DNA of 64,000 nt. Source: Glandiceps talaboti. Its lineage: Eukaryota > Hemichordata > Enteropneusta > Spengelidae. The notes under the pieces were generated by a model that saw only the letters and a program-made list of their open reading frames with translations, did no database searches and was not told the origin of the DNA. The position numbers and the translations under genes were made by a program. Below, one piece after another: positions 49,401 through 63,998 of this stretch (within the stretch, counting starts at the first letter, position 1; each line of letters begins with the position of its first letter). Location: the NCBI RefSeq assembly GCF_964340395.1, contig NC_135554.1, positions 12,390,251 to 12,454,250 of the forward strand. The letters are read 5' to 3'.

Positions 49401-52400
49401 GTGCTCTTTAGTAATAGTCAGATATTTGATTCATTCTTAATTTTCATAAAACATATCTACCATTATCTGTTCTCAGTATTACATTGCTGTGACTCTCTCC
49501 AACGCTTTGTTGAAGTGTGATTACTATGCTTTCTCCATTTGTAGAGTTTGCAATGACGTCGTTGGTACCTATGAAGTAAATGAATGATAAGAAATGGTAA
49601 CCCTTCACGTTATGAGGTCTAGCAATCGGCACTGATTATCATTGAATAGTTGCATTCTCACATGAAGCTAAGCCTCAATAACGCTATATGATGTAGAAGA
49701 TGTTATAATTCAATCTATAATCTATCAAATAACAATTGTTAATCTTCAACATACCTAAATAGCAAACGATAATGTTTTCACATAAAAACGTTTCAATACT
49801 CCCACTATGAACTGTTTAGCATCTGCCATCATACAATTTGTAACTGATAATACTCACGCATTACAGTAGTTTTGATGAATGCTGCGGATGTACAGTAATG
49901 TCCAACACTGCAAGCTGTAACTTCTGTGAACAACGTCCTTGAACATAAACATATTCAAATCGTCAATGTTTTTTCCAAGACAAAATTTCGTCTGATAGGT
50001 ACAGAACACTACGAACTGTTAAAACGAGAAATAGGCGTTTGCATTGGCTAAGATAACAAACAGAAAAGCCAATAGGTCGTTTAAACCTATTTTGAATACT
50101 TTAATACTAAGAGTACACACACACACACACACACATCTTTATATCAATACCTCCCAGGTTCCATGTAGAAGTCATTTTCAGTTCGGACGACATCGTCACA
50201 AATTCTATTGAGGCACTCATCGTTGATGAACTTCAAGTCAGAAATATTGAAGGTTGGCAGTGTGTATATGTAGATGTGTTCATTTCCAACCCACACTGTT
50301 GTAGATTCATTGTATGCCGCCAGAAATTCAGGAATGACGTCATACAAGTCTTTTTCTGTACCAACTCGAAAATCTACGCAATAAATTAAAATTAAAAGGA
50401 AACTGTAGCACCAAGAAAACTTGATCGAGCGCGGTATTGTGTTCCAGAATATTCTGTCTTTACTAAAATCATAATAAATATTTGGTTTATCAACATGTAC
50501 ATGGGATTTTAGGGACTAAGGCATTTCCCTCTCACAAGAAATAAAGACCCAAATAGCTAGATGAAGTTAAGTCCTATGTCTTAACAAAACATGGTGAATA
50601 TTTGGTGTTGGCGAACATTATACCACCATATACAATGTACATGTAGGTTACCCTGATTTGCAAGTATACCCTCATTCACATTTTGTCTAAATTTTAACTT
50701 TCCATCTTACACGTCATGGAATTAAACTAACGTATACTACTAAAATTTGAACTTGAGACATATGCGTATTCTCAAGTAACAGTAAACGACGACAACAGTG
50801 GGCCAGGTGACGGTACTGGTGGTGCATCAAATTGGATTTGTATAATGTATATATAATTTTCGTTAAACCGTCGATGTCAAATATACCATTTTCAGTTTCA
50901 CACTTGAGCAGTATATCCCGGATCATAATATTCTGAAGTCATCAGTGAAATTACTTTTTAATTTGACTGTGTTTTATATTGCCTTATAGCATTGATCTTC
51001 TATTGAAGTGACAAAACTAAGTTCAACTTTTCATACTATACGATGAACGAGTTGCTTACAGTAATCTCCGACTAAATTGTCTTCAAGTCTTTTCCATGTC
51101 ACACCTATGGATTTTTGATCGTTAACAATATAAATATCACCCTGATCATGAAGTCGCTTCATATCACCCGATTGCATAACAGGAACACAAATCATGCTGG
51201 ATGTATCAGGAGCATCGAGTACAACGGTTACACCTATTCAAACAGAAAGTAATATATAATGAATATATAATGCGATTTACACAAATTTCGAGGTACTGTA
51301 ATAAGCATTATTTTGATCTCGAGTAACACATATGAAAACTGCAAAATTTTATATGTGAACAGGAAATATATTCAGCACAATCATTTAGCAGTTGTTTAAT
51401 GTCTCTCTCTTTCTGTTTTTGAAGTCAAGATACATTTTATCAGATTCATCAAACCAGTACTGCTCTTTAAGTGGAAAGGTGTATTAAGAAGTTAAGTATA
51501 ATGATGAGACGATATAATATAATATGTCCTTAGTCTTTTCATTATTCATTTCATACTCAGTGAGATGAATTTAGAATAGCATAATAATAACAAACCCGAT
51601 GATCGCTTTTCAGTTACCAAGCCGGCATTATCAGTAGCTCTCACAGTAACATGATACGTATGGCGGTTTTGAAGTACTCCTTCTAATTGCTCATTTGCAG
51701 CTCTTGATTGCTTTCCTACGGATAAGTACGCTTGAATATCACTTCCTCCAGGATATGTCCCAATTGCCCATGTATACTCTCGGATCTGATGTAAAATGGG
51801 ATTCAATTTTCAATTTAACTTCAAGGGACGCTTTTGGATGGCAATTCGGGATACAGTTTGATGATGATGATGATAATGGTAGTGGTGGTGGTGGTGATGG
51901 TGGTGGTGGTGACGACGGCGACGACGACAACAGTGGGCCAGGTGACGGTACTGGTGGTGCATGATTTTTGGCTATGATGTTGCCGAAAAAAGTATGGGGG
52001 AACAGTGAATCACAAAATGATATTACTCATCAGGAAGGTAACCACAACCGTTATGAGAAACTACATGTCGCCAGATACATCATACAGCAAGTAGACACAT
52101 TGAACCAGATGATGGCCCGGTAACGATGGACAGAAAAAAAGGATAAAGTTTCTCATGGTTGAAATTGGAGTACATTTTGTATTTTGCATTTCAAATCGCA
52201 ATGTAAATATAAACTTATGGTCACACACAAGATAGGAAACCAACGTCAATGGGCATTTACATATATACAATACATGACTTGGACGACAGATACGTACAAC
52301 ATGTGTTGAGTACTTTAAAAAATAAATATGTCAACATTATGGTAAACATTCCCCAGACCCTCTTTAAGGTCGCCGACACTATAACAGATGAAATAAAATT

Positions 52401-55400
52401 GGGATTTCATTTTGCACAGTGTTCTAAGTATATCATCACATTTTGATAGTGGTATATTTGTTATTTGAAAGTTATACCTTCAGATTTCTTTCGATAAGAG
52501 TACATCTAAGACCCAAATTCGATTACCTCAGAACCAGAATCCTTTGCGGCCCAATTAACAGCTATGCTATAATTATTTCCTTGATATTCGGTAGGTTGAC
52601 TTGGAGACCATGCCAAGTCTACGTGGTAAAGGTTTTCAAAGATTGGATGTGTTTGGTCTAAGATTATCCCTTTGGAGGTTGCTGTCTCACTAAAACCAGA
52701 TGCTGGTCCAAAAATAAAACAGGAAAACTTTGGGTGTTGATACATATTGATGATAGTAATGTCAATATTAAACATATACCGGAAAACATCAAACTAAAAT
52801 AAGTGACTGAAAAGAATGAACTATTTTGGATTTCGAGCATTTGCATTTTGCATATAATCCATGCAATCTTGCTTACAAATACTGTGCATTCATTACCGTG
52901 ACTATTTAGCCTCCGCCTCAGAAACGTGTTTCTGCATATCTCACGGGAGGGGGGGGGGTTAATAGGTGACATTTTAAGTTACCCCACAAAAAGCTACTCA
53001 CCGCTCACTGCCATTATCTTAACGAAGTAATCCGTAGGTACCTCTGTCCCGTTTATTGTGACCCATTCTGTGAGACTTAATCCATCAAGTGAAATCTTGT
53101 ATTCGGATGTAAGGGTGTGAGAACAGCTCTCATCACAATTGTAGACACTGCACGAAGTTTGACACGGTATACATGGCCTCAAAACCTTTGCATGAAAATA
53201 GATACAACGAGACACGGTTACGTGGGGCTCTTTTCTGATCAATAAATCATTACGCGAGAAATGAAACAAACGGTAAAATTGACCGTATTTAAACTAAATA
53301 CGACAGCTGCGAATTAATTCGTCATATAACTCGGAGCACATATTGGACTCTATATATTGCATCTACATCTCACCACATCGAAATATATTTAACTTACAGG
53401 TGTACTATTAATATTGTCAGAGCAAAATGCATGGGCTCTTTAGAAATAAACTGAAGAATAGCAATGTTGACAGTTACTGTTGAGAGACCAAACACATGGT
53501 TTGTCAACTAAGCCTGGAATAATATTTTTTTTTATTAATTACCTCAGTGAACGGCAGTAAATCTTCTTCTTGAATCAGCGATCCTACTGTTGCATAGAAA
53601 GCTATGACAGGACTATAGCCATTGCGAAATGGTTCACCATATCTACAAAGGTCATCTACAGCTGGGGGCATACTGCAATAAACGAAGTACATCACGTACA
53701 ACAAAGTATGAAAATCTAATTGCTCGTTCCTTCCTTGTATTTCACTTGAACATAAAAAAAAACGCCAATAAGCTTTACTTATGAGAAACGTCAGCATGAT
53801 TAAATGATAATTGTATTATTAGTACAGCTAAAACGTTCATTCATAACTATTATCAAAATATGTTGAAATCCTTGAAGACCAGTATTTGAAACCATCACTT
53901 ACCGAACCATGTTAAATGTTGCTTCTGTTGTTGGAGGGTCAAACACATTATCGAAAGGAGCAACATAATCACCACGGTTCCATACAGACACTAGTGTTAA
54001 CATAGTTTTGTCGCTGAGGGTAGGAAACCCGTACATGACAAAATATGTCTTCCCATCTATCGATAACTCTAAAGTAAGATGGTTCTGAAGAAACAATAAG
54101 ATTTAATGGTTAGAACGAAAGTTTATCGAAATTGTGATGACCGGCATTGAAACAACTTTACATTTCAGAATATTAAACTAAACAGTTTACAACGTCAATG
54201 TCATGAGAACATAAGTACCCGTACTGAAAATACATCTGGAAAACTTGAAACCTAGGTTCAAAGGTGGAATATATACGTCAGAGTACCAGCACCGTCGCTA
54301 GGGTAGTTCAGCACATTCAGATAACATTTCCAGATTATTCTGCCAATGTTAGTAATGAATTACAAATCATCGAATCGGAAATAAATACTTGTAAGTAGGC
54401 GTTAGAGAGAATGGAGCATATATATAACATGCCCGTGACCCATATTTGCAGACTAATTTTAAAAAGAGGCATTGCTGATGGTGACATTACTTGTGGTACC
54501 AATCTCTTAATAACGTGCTCACATTAAAAAAAGTAAACACGTCACAACTTTGGTTATGGTTATATAAAAACACAGCTTCACTAGGACAATCACATTTTGT
54601 CTGTTATTAGCTATTAATTATCACATCTGAGCCCCCCCCCCCAGTAAAGTGTCATGCCTTGAAGTTATTAACTGCTACCCATACACAACGCAAACATTAC
54701 CTATAAATCTTCCAGATTATTTCAAATTACTCAAAACCTAAATCGTATTTCACTAACATTAGAAGATACAGCATACTATTAAAAGAAAAACGGTGGAAAT
54801 TATTTGCAGTATACGTAGTACTCACCCCATCCGGCTCAACACGGATAGCATACGTATGACTTTCTTCTTCAGGGTTAAACTCTAGTTCTGTTATTGTGTA
54901 TATTGGTTCGGATGTATCATTCTGAAATCTTCCCCAGAGAGCAATAAAACTTCTTGTAGAACCATTCACATCCACAGCTTTTGATAAAAGAAATGGTTGT
55001 TATTTCATTCACTTCTTTACTCAGTACAACATATACTAAGGTACATTGTGTAAGTAAGATTCGTGTAACTACAAAAATACTTGTATTTGAAGTGGGCACA
55101 TTTCAAAAAATCTTTGCACATACCGAATATCATCATATGATTTGAAAAAATGTAAATAGTCGGATTGCCTTAAAAGAATTACAACCACCGATTTTTGGTA
55201 AATTGCAGTAAGTGTATCAGTACAGTATTTGATAATCCGCAATTGCTACAGATCACGGTTTTTCATATACAAATTACGCTACTGTAACTTTCTTTACATT
55301 TTGCTTTCAGTGATGTCAAGGTACGTTACACACCCACATACCTGGATGTAGTTGTAGTCCAATTGACCTGTGAGGTTCACCAGCTGAGCGTCTATCATAA

Positions 55401-55916
55401 TTACCAGTCTCTCCTTCCAATTCATCTTCTACTATAGTCCATTGAGAACCATCTGGCATTGGATCTGTTGTTGTCGTTGCTACTGTACAATTGCATGTGT
55501 CTGTGCATCCAGACATGTCCCTGGTTTCTACAGCTGTGAGTGAAGTGAAATTTGCATATCACATATATGTAACGACTATAGTATACTTTTAAGTTTTACA
55601 ACTTTAGTAGTTGAATGAGTGGCAATCAGAAGCTTGGGAAACGTGACATCTGGTGAAATAATGTATTTTTGTTCTCAGCCACAGCACCATAACGAATTAA
55701 ACTTAACAAATTGCGATTTATGATTGTGCCTGATAACGGTACCTCTGCAACATGAACATTCGCCATACTGGTTTTCAATTTCTTGCAGTATGACGTTAAA
55801 GTCACCAACAACTCCTTCCGGTCCATCCCAGAATACAACACTTGTTACAGCTTGTAACGATGAAGACGCTGCCTTGATATCGAACTGGGGATTATAAAAT
55901 AAACTGGTGTTATCAA

Positions 55917-55986
<70 letters not shown>

Positions 55987-55994
55987 TATATATG

Positions 55995-56066
<72 letters not shown>

Positions 56067-57891
56067 ATAAATGGGAATTCTTTTGAACTAAAATAAATAT
56101 ATTTTCAAATAATGAAAGATGGTCATTATGAAATAAGCTGAACTGAAAAGATGACGTATCAGGGGACTATTTACAGAGACAGTTCCTAGTCCACCGCTAT
56201 TCGAAGTTTAAAAAAATGTTAGCTAGAACGTAGTCTTTGTTCTAGCTATTCGGATATTCTCATCTATTCAACCATCATATCGTATATATCTTCACTAACT
56301 CTACACAAATTAACTGCTGTCTTGTGACCTCCTCATCCACAATCATTGTAATCTGAAACCTTGACAGCCGTAAATCGCAATGTTTACTATGAGACGATTC
56401 TGACAATGATTTTTTTTTAAATACTAATTTTTTTATCCAACTGTGAATCTGAGTACAGTATCGAATTCGGTACTCGAATAATAATATAATGGGACCAATA
56501 ATCATGTCAATAAGCTAATATCTATGAAAGAGAGGAAGGAAAGAGTAAATATTACTGATGTGCTGTAATCAATGCCTACCTCATAAGTTCCACCTATATT
56601 GACATCCGGATCGTTGATGTAATATGCCCCTGAAAACATCTCCTCTGTTTGAATGTCTCTTGTCATGGTGACCGACAGACCAGAACCAGAATATTGAAGC
56701 TGAAATGAAAAGTTGGTAATATCACTTAGCCAATATTACGGTATAATAACCAATCAGAATTGATCATAGGACGTCTTCTGGTACACGTAACACTGAGAAA
56801 TACTGTAACAGAAATAAAACTAAAGAGTTCGTCACCGCAACTGATGTGCGTATTTTCCATTACATTATTGTTGTCTCGTTTACGGTAATCAGGTCTCACC
56901 TGATCGTCTTGGAATGTAACTCTATGCTTTGTATCAAGTCCCCAAACTCCCTGTGTCGTGATGGAATGCCAGTCTGCACTTGAACCCTGGCTAAAATCAT
57001 ACACAGTACCAGGACAGCTTTCTCCGTCGTGTGTTGGCAGGTGAATAAATACAGCTGCAAGGAAATCGGACAATCAAACATAAAACACTGTCAACAGCAT
57101 GTAGGATTATATGGGGTTAGTTGAGTAACTATAATAATGTATAGTATTTCAAATAGTCTCCATGATTCCTCGGTATTCGTGCAAGGTACACTATGAGTTC
57201 ATCACGAGAGAGTAGAGTTGTTTTGACATTGTACGCACTGTGAATCCGTCAAAATTGCGGTTAACTCATATCATATTTTACCATTACTATAAGCATGTAA
57301 AAGAAACCGTAAAGGGCACGTGTGATTGTTTAGATTTTGGAAAGTGTATCACGAGGCGCTATCTCTGAAACACAAGTTAAAAGTGTATGCGCATGTAAAG
57401 ATTTCGCGAAAGACGTAGAAAATTAGTCTTGGTATAGATTCATTTGTTTTCACTAAAGCTGATATTTTATGTTGCTTTACAAATGTCGAGAATTATTTTA
57501 AACTGCTAATGACATATTATATAATTCATGCTCACCATTCATTGTAGAATTGTCATATTGATATTCAACATCAAATCTAAAGTCATGTCCATCCTTGACA
57601 GTACCAGCAACAGGTTGGATGGGGTCTAACAATACTGGCATGGAAATCGATTCTGTTGTCAATCCAGCATTATTTGTAGTCTTCAGATGCACAAAATAGG
57701 GTATATCAATCTAGAGTACAAACAAATGTACAATTGAAATGTATCGCACGCCAGTCTTATAAAGCTTGAAGCAATTTATAAAGATGAAAACACACCCACG
57801 TCCTTTAATTGAAAATATTCCTTCTCACATCCATTATATGAAATCAAAATCAATCAATCACTTACTCAGTCAATCGCTAAATCAATATTCG

Positions 57892-57933
<42 letters not shown>

Positions 57934-58751
57934 GAAGTCAATCAATAATCTTCCCATCTATTATTCAATCACCTTAAATGGCACGTTCTATAGGTTGGTT
58001 AAATAGTTGAAATATGTTGCACTGCACACAGATCACAAAACATGCCATAGTATAATGACGAAAAAGATTGCCGCAATTGTCATTTACAGATAGACATATG
58101 ACTACCTAACGTTGCCGATACACTGAGATAAGTACCTCGAGGTTAACTTGATTAAATGTGTACGTATATGTCGATGCTGGCACATCTTCAAAATGTACGA
58201 CCGGGAATTGTTCGTTGTCATCACAAGAAGCTGCACTGTAGAGAGCTATGGCGAAATGGTCAACTCCACTCTCTTCATCTCCGAAGTTCGACCAGGACAC
58301 TTCAAGTGCATCAAACCGGGTCACATATGCTACTCTCTGCAATAATTTAAAAAAAATAAACATATCTTAGCATGTTTAGATTCTAAACTTAGAATATAAA
58401 TTAACATAGTAATAAGCCATTGGGCATCTTACAATGTCTTTCAAGGTGTTTTACTGCATAAAGGGTAGAAATAAAATACAAAAGGATATAAAGAGACTGT
58501 GGTGTTCTCTTAATATTCTAAAAGAAACTTTTTGTTAATAGACTGCTTCAATTAAACAGCGTTTGAGTAACTTTATTGGTATAATTACTCATTTATGGGC
58601 CATTTTGATATGAGCTACATGACCTCTGAATATCAAATGTATAGCATCATGACTTGGCTTCACCATACAGCATCCACTCAGTGATCGAGCTCAAACTATA
58701 ATTTAGTACGTCCTTCTTTGGATTTTCAAAAAAATTGTGTATATATATATA

Positions 58752-58849
<98 letters not shown>

Positions 58850-61800
58850 CACTTCCGTATTATGAAATCTTCCCAGACGGCTGAGGTGTACACTCTAGAT
58901 CTACTGGTTGCAGTCTAATTATCTGTAATTAAATAGTAAAATACCTCATCATAAAAGGCGCCAATTATGAATTCTCCTTCGTCAGGAGGAGTTAAATCAA
59001 CCGTTACTTTTTCGCCTGCAGATGTACAAGTTGCAGCCTCGTCACTTGCTACGACGACAACTGTGTACGTTTCCTTATCACGGAGTTTAAGTCCACTTTG
59101 TACAACCATAGTGTCATCTCGAACATTCGTGAGTGGATACACGTCAAACAGCTTCTGTACTTCATCGGTTGGATTTTGCTGTGAATGGAGACAATTTCTG
59201 TCAGGTCTTTACAAATCACATTTGTTAGTTGGAAAAAATTAACGTTATTCGTTTTTGTCTGTTTGTTTGTTTGTTAGTTAAGAAAGGAACAAAACAAATA
59301 ATATGCAAAACGTTTTCAATGATAACTACATTGAGGGCGCGGCCATGGTGTTCTATGATATCACCCAATGGTGTGTTTCGTAAATCTCAATCACTAAATA
59401 CATTTTTAAGAGTCATATAGGACACCACAATTTGCACAAGCTTTCAGAAATGGTTATATGTATGAGAAGATTTGATTTCAGAAAATTACCAATTCGTTGC
59501 ATGGTATTCCTTCGATGCTCGTTCCAGCATGCATCATTCCCCATTGGTAAAAGAAAACTGGTAGACCGAATTGAAAACCATTCCAGGATGCAGTGATATT
59601 TGATGTTGATGCCGTGTATCTATCCATGGATGAAGAAAAATAGAGGAATGATGAGAACCGTCCAATTGTAAAAGCTGTGCTCCCTTTCAAAACACGAGAA
59701 ATTGTTGGCGGGGGGGGGGGGGCGACGACATGACGAATTCTTGGACAATATTTCCTATCAATAAGCATAAAACCCTTACCGATCAACTGTGACTTCACCA
59801 GTACTCAGGATTTCACCACCATATCCAACTTTAATTCCATTCGACGACACTTCCGTCATGGTCGATGACGCAGCATAAGCTCTGACGGTTACATAATACG
59901 TCATTGTTTGAGGTATAAGACGTAAACCGTGGAAAGTGTGAGAGTTATTCATTCCCACGTCCACAAATGGATGGACATCAGCTCTAGTTGATGGATAACG
60001 TCTATCTGTTCCTGCTGCGATTTCATAGTGGTTGATATCCTGACTGTCGCTACTTGTTCCATATCCTGCGATAATGGAAGATATTGACAAAGTGATCTAT
60101 TTTTACTTCTGGGGTATCTAAACTGAACTGAACTGAACTAACTATGTATTAGCATTAATAGGCAAATATAAATATCATAATTATTATATCTAAAAAAATA
60201 TAATCGGCATTACACGCAAGCCAATTCGAACGAAAATATGGATTTATACACTGGTCGTTCTATGTCATGACAACTGGCGTCTATGTCAGCAATTCTGTGG
60301 TGCTCAACTATGAGTTAAAATCGCCATTATTGTTTATGATCATTTTCATAGATGACCCTTGCAGAGGTATTATTTCATTATTCTCCAATATGCTCCCCAT
60401 TACGCCGGAAATTATGTGTGCCTCTTGGGTCACTCATAATTTCCAAGAGTGAATAAGAGCAAATATTGGGGAATAGTATTTGTTAACTCGCAAGTTGTTG
60501 CAATACAACGTGCTCACCAATGTCTCTTGCTTCTCCGAATCCATCCCAGTTTCCAGAAAGAGAAACGATGGAAGATTGATACTGAAGATCAAGTCCAATG
60601 ATATCACCATCTCTTACATGGCCGGGGAGGAGCTGTTCTACTACTATGGTAACACCATTCGATCTGATAGACTGCGAATGTCCGAGGAAATTAGTTGATT
60701 TTACAATGATGTAGTAAGATTTGCCGTCAAGTAATGTAAGACCGTCTGTAGTAGCAGTTGTTATACCTGGTAAATACAAAAAAATAGCAAAATTGCGATA
60801 TGCCATTCCTTTTGTTTCCTCGATGCCATTCGGTTGTAAAGCCATAGGTGTTTTAATCTTTTTTTAAACGGAACGAATACTATTAGTGTCTGTTATAAAG
60901 TGCGGATCTTCTGAAACCAGATATGCATGCGAGTATTTTCTAGGGAAGCAATCCAATCATAACTTTTGTTACCTTTAGGAACTTCTGTCATGGGTTGTAT
61001 TTCCTGTTCATCAAAACGAACAATTGACCACGACAATGTCTCTATCGGGCATGGATCACCGTCGAAACTCCATTGGCCGCTTATCTGCGCTGTGTCTTCC
61101 TGGAATTCCCTGAAAATATACAAATTAATACTTATTACAGTATCCGTCATAAAAAGTGAATGTATTGGGCATGCCTTCATCGTAGGTTGAACACATTAGT
61201 TTTATAAAATACATAGATATAACATTGTACTTGTAGAGTATACGTACACATTGATATCGATATGGAACAACATACCCTACACCTTCTACCCCCTCACCCC
61301 CCCCCCCCCCACACACACTAAAACACTTGTTTTGGAGGGCATATTTGTAACATAAAATGGTAGGAACATAAGTTGTGTAAATTACAGGTTGATACTCACA
61401 AATCGACTCCTTGGATATTTCCATCCCATACATACATCTCTCCCAAAGGCGGCAAACCAGAACTAGTACGACTTATAAAGACACCATTAGATACTGCAGT
61501 TGTTGATAACCCAACCTGGTTGAAACCCCTAACCATAACAAACACTTGTCTAACCATTGTAAGGTCCAGACCAGTAATCGTAGTTTTCAGACCTTCGCTG
61601 TCAACCTCCTTGAAGTCAGAGAGTTGTGTCCCACCTGGTGTTGTCCCAATGGCAACTTCATACCTGTAGAGAAATAACAATCCAAATAGTATGACATGAA
61701 TATTGATAACCAGAATTATCATATACATTTAATAATCAACTTAAATTACATGTGTTTAAAACTCGAATATGTGATTTAATGCCTACCCTTTCATCGGTGT

Positions 61801-63813
61801 TTCTGGGTCAAAGAATGGTTGCCATGATAACGAAACCGAGGTTAGAGACTTCTGACATACCGCATCATTCAAATTACATTCTGGGAATACAGAATATATA
61901 AGCATTGTTTAGATAAATGGAACATTGTTTGATGAGAATCATTTGGTACATCTACACATGACTAATGCTACACACGTAATTCGTGGCAGATGCCATACAT
62001 GCGACTAATTTTAATTGTTTTTCTATAGACATAGTTTGAATTCACGAGGACGTTTGTACCTTCCGTATACTAGAAGATTGCACTTCATTAAACATTATTA
62101 TTACATTTTACTATCCAGGTACCTTCATCTGTGGAGCATCCATGGCCACTATCAGCTCCTCCTGATGTGATGTTAACATAGTACACACCATCCAATTCTA
62201 TCACTATCCCGGCCTCTGGAGGTGTAGTGTCCACCTTTATGGGCTTTGAGTACGATGGCGTTTCATGACCAATACCATTGATGGCAATGATAGTGACATA
62301 ATACGAATTCGAATGGTTCAATTGTCTCTCTAGCCCTACAGTGACAAAAAGATAAAATATTTTAAAGACAATACAGCATATACTATGATATTCTGAATAT
62401 TGGCATAGCGATAGCAATTGTTGATATCTTATGCCTTTTAAAAAACACATATGTTAGTATGGTCTGTAGTATAAACAAAAAAGTGAATATAAACGTAAAA
62501 ACTCGGAAACTCACCTTTTGCTGAATAATCACTGTATGATGAATCTAGATTAGTGAATGGAAACACGCTATCATCTCCTTCTTCTGTGCCAATTCCAAAT
62601 TTGTACAGGATGACGTCACTTTCGGTATCATAGAATCCGGACCACTTACACGTTATAACATCAACGTCACTAATATATTCAGGGCACTGAACGGCACCAC
62701 TAATCGGCGGAGAGGTGTCCACTATGATGGCGCTTGATATCGACTGTCCCCATAAACCTGCCTGGAAAATAACAATAGATATCCATAATAAAACGGCAAC
62801 GCGATCACTTACCCACTCATCACACAAATGCTCGCTCACTCACTCACTCACTCACTCACTCACGCACTCACTCACTCACACATCCATCCATTCATTCATT
62901 CACACCATATAAGAGAGCCACTCACTCACTCACTCACACATCCATCCATTCACACCATATAAGAGAGCCAACACAATTATTTACATAATACATAATTATG
63001 TAATGGAACGGGGGGGGGGGGATAACGGGCGGGGCCTAGAACCCACTATCAGTAATGCATGAATTAAAATAATTGTCCACACAATGTTCACATCAATACC
63101 TCGTTTAGAGTCTGGATGTACAGTATATTTGGTTGACCCATACCAACTGGAGATACCATGGCAGATGGTATACTAGATATGTCCGACGTGTCAGTACAGT
63201 TATGAATATTGCTTGCTCCTGGATATGTGCCAAAACAAAATTCCGTGAAAAGGACACCACTTTCTTCTTCCTGAATGTTCCATTCGGCTGTGATGGTATC
63301 TCCAGATTCCTGAATATTTGGTTAACGAGATAAGCTTATTAGCTGGTTTAAAAAAACGGTTAGACAAGGAAAAAATCTGTACATTCCAAATAAATATATT
63401 GGCAAGGCGAATGCCAAGTGGTATAATTGTGCGTCTACAGTTATCATAATAATGCACGCAATATCTACTTTTTGTGGGCATAAGACCATTTCGTACATCT
63501 TCCCAATGTATACATTTGTCATCACGAAAACTGATTTAACAGTACTTGCTAACATAACCAAATACAATACACCCAACTAAATGCTTACCTACCTGATAAC
63601 ATGTGTCACTGACAGCTGAGCAAATTTGATTTTCATCAACGGCGACACCAAAGTCGAATATATCGATTTCAGGTGGAGTCATGTCAAGCGTAAAGCCATC
63701 GGATATTGCTTCAAGAATATTACCTACACCAGTTTTCGCTCGCACGGTGATGTAGTATTTCTCTCCTTGGATTAGACTGAGTAATGATTGACAGCTGCCC
63801 GATCCACCAATAC
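44339..63813 (-). CDS. Giant type I membrane protein: FN3-like repeats, cadherin-like region, EGF, TM (5' end off window)
   Basis: 36 exons, 5' to 3': 63813-63593, 63309-63100, 62761-62515, 62335-62123, 61880-61787, 61663-61400, 61109-60973, 60766-60518, 60065-59780, 59619-59490, 59178-58945, 58336-58136, 57710-57536, 57054-56900, 56699-56580, 55884-55743, 55533-55342, 54977-54826, 54084-53903, 53672-53543, 53185-53002, 52702-52527, 51785-51596, 51233-51060, 50373-50151, 49937-49858, 49568-49461, 49169-49022, 48827-48679, 48503-48412, 48190-47066, 46789-46629, 46442-46154, 45818-45699, 44897-44784, 44413-44339. All junctions are GT-AG and phases agree; 7,142 nt plus one incoming base make 2,380 codons and a stop. 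At least eight modules repeat a W..F.D.ES..Y.IGT.PGG half and a YYVTVRA.N..GL.....S.G..VD.TPP half, an FN3-like pattern usually split over two exons. The middle (exons 14-21) is less regular. A cell-surface adhesion or receptor role is inference. Confidence 0.9.
45985..46115. repeat. Compound (AC)n and (CATA)n microsatellite
   Basis: AC/GC dinucleotides at 45985-46022, then CATG/CATA tetranucleotides to about 46115, in an intron of the receptor gene. Long open frames here are repeat translations. Confidence 0.95.
46629..46789 (-). CDS. Receptor exon with the transmembrane helix
   Basis: Encodes [12 protein letters not shown], then a hydrophobic helix of about 26 residues ([20 protein letters not shown] onward) and the stop-transfer YKRTQKSNK. 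The second EGF is cut short: only CYCEDNC lies between its DIDEC start and the membrane. The phase-2 donor (ACCGG/gtaagt) joins 46442. Confidence 0.9.
47066..48190 (-). CDS. Largest exon of the receptor: cadherin-like segments and EGF
   Basis: 375 codons without interruption. The first part has a cadherin/VCBS-like pattern: [62 protein letters not shown] and later [14 protein letters not shown] full EGF domain follows ([21 protein letters not shown]). Then [18 protein letters not shown] starts a calcium-binding EGF that continues into the next exon. The preceding exons (48827-48412) carry paired cysteines ([23 protein letters not shown]). Confidence 0.85.
50786..51962. repeat. Perfect 42-bp direct repeat in two introns
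   Basis: 50786-50827 and 51921-51962 are identical over 42 bp (ACGACGACAACAGTGGGCCA, GGTGACGGTA, CTGGTGGTGCAT). The first lies in the intron 50374-51059 and the second in the intron 51786-52526. Only the second is preceded by a GAT/GGT triplet tract (51860-51920). Confidence 0.95.
55919..56060. repeat. (AT)n microsatellite
   Basis: Nearly pure AT dinucleotides with a short TATGTATATT interruption near 55990, in a receptor intron. Confidence 0.97.
57885..57936. repeat. (AATC)n microsatellite
   Basis: About 11 ATCA units in the intron between exons 57710-57536 and 58336-58136, preceded by degenerate units from 57847. Confidence 0.95.
58739..58848. repeat. (AT)n microsatellite
   Basis: Almost pure AT dinucleotides in a receptor intron. 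Confidence 0.97.
62829..62975. repeat. (CACT)n with a ~52-bp tandem duplication
   Basis: TCAC units at 62832-62878 are followed by CATCCATCCATT and CACACCATATAAGAGAGCCA. The group CACT units, CATCCATCCATTC and CACACCATATAAGAGAGCCA then repeats to about 62972. Confidence 0.9.
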
Positions 63814-63958
63814 CTGGTATGAATATAAGGATATTTGACATGATAGCATGCTATTTGACATAAGCTTGCATATTGTTGTCTGTTTGCATTTGTTCAACAT
63901 CATGTGATTCTTGTATCAACTAGAGGTGCATGTATTATGAAGAATTGTCACTGAAGAT

Positions 63959-63960
63959 AT

Positions 63961-63998
<38 letters not shown>

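Noticed and set aside
50714-50926. Minus-strand ORF as an extra receptor exon
   Set aside because: Flanking exons 51060-51233 and 50151-50373 already join in phase (T/AT), and no acceptor/donor pair of fitting phase was seen.
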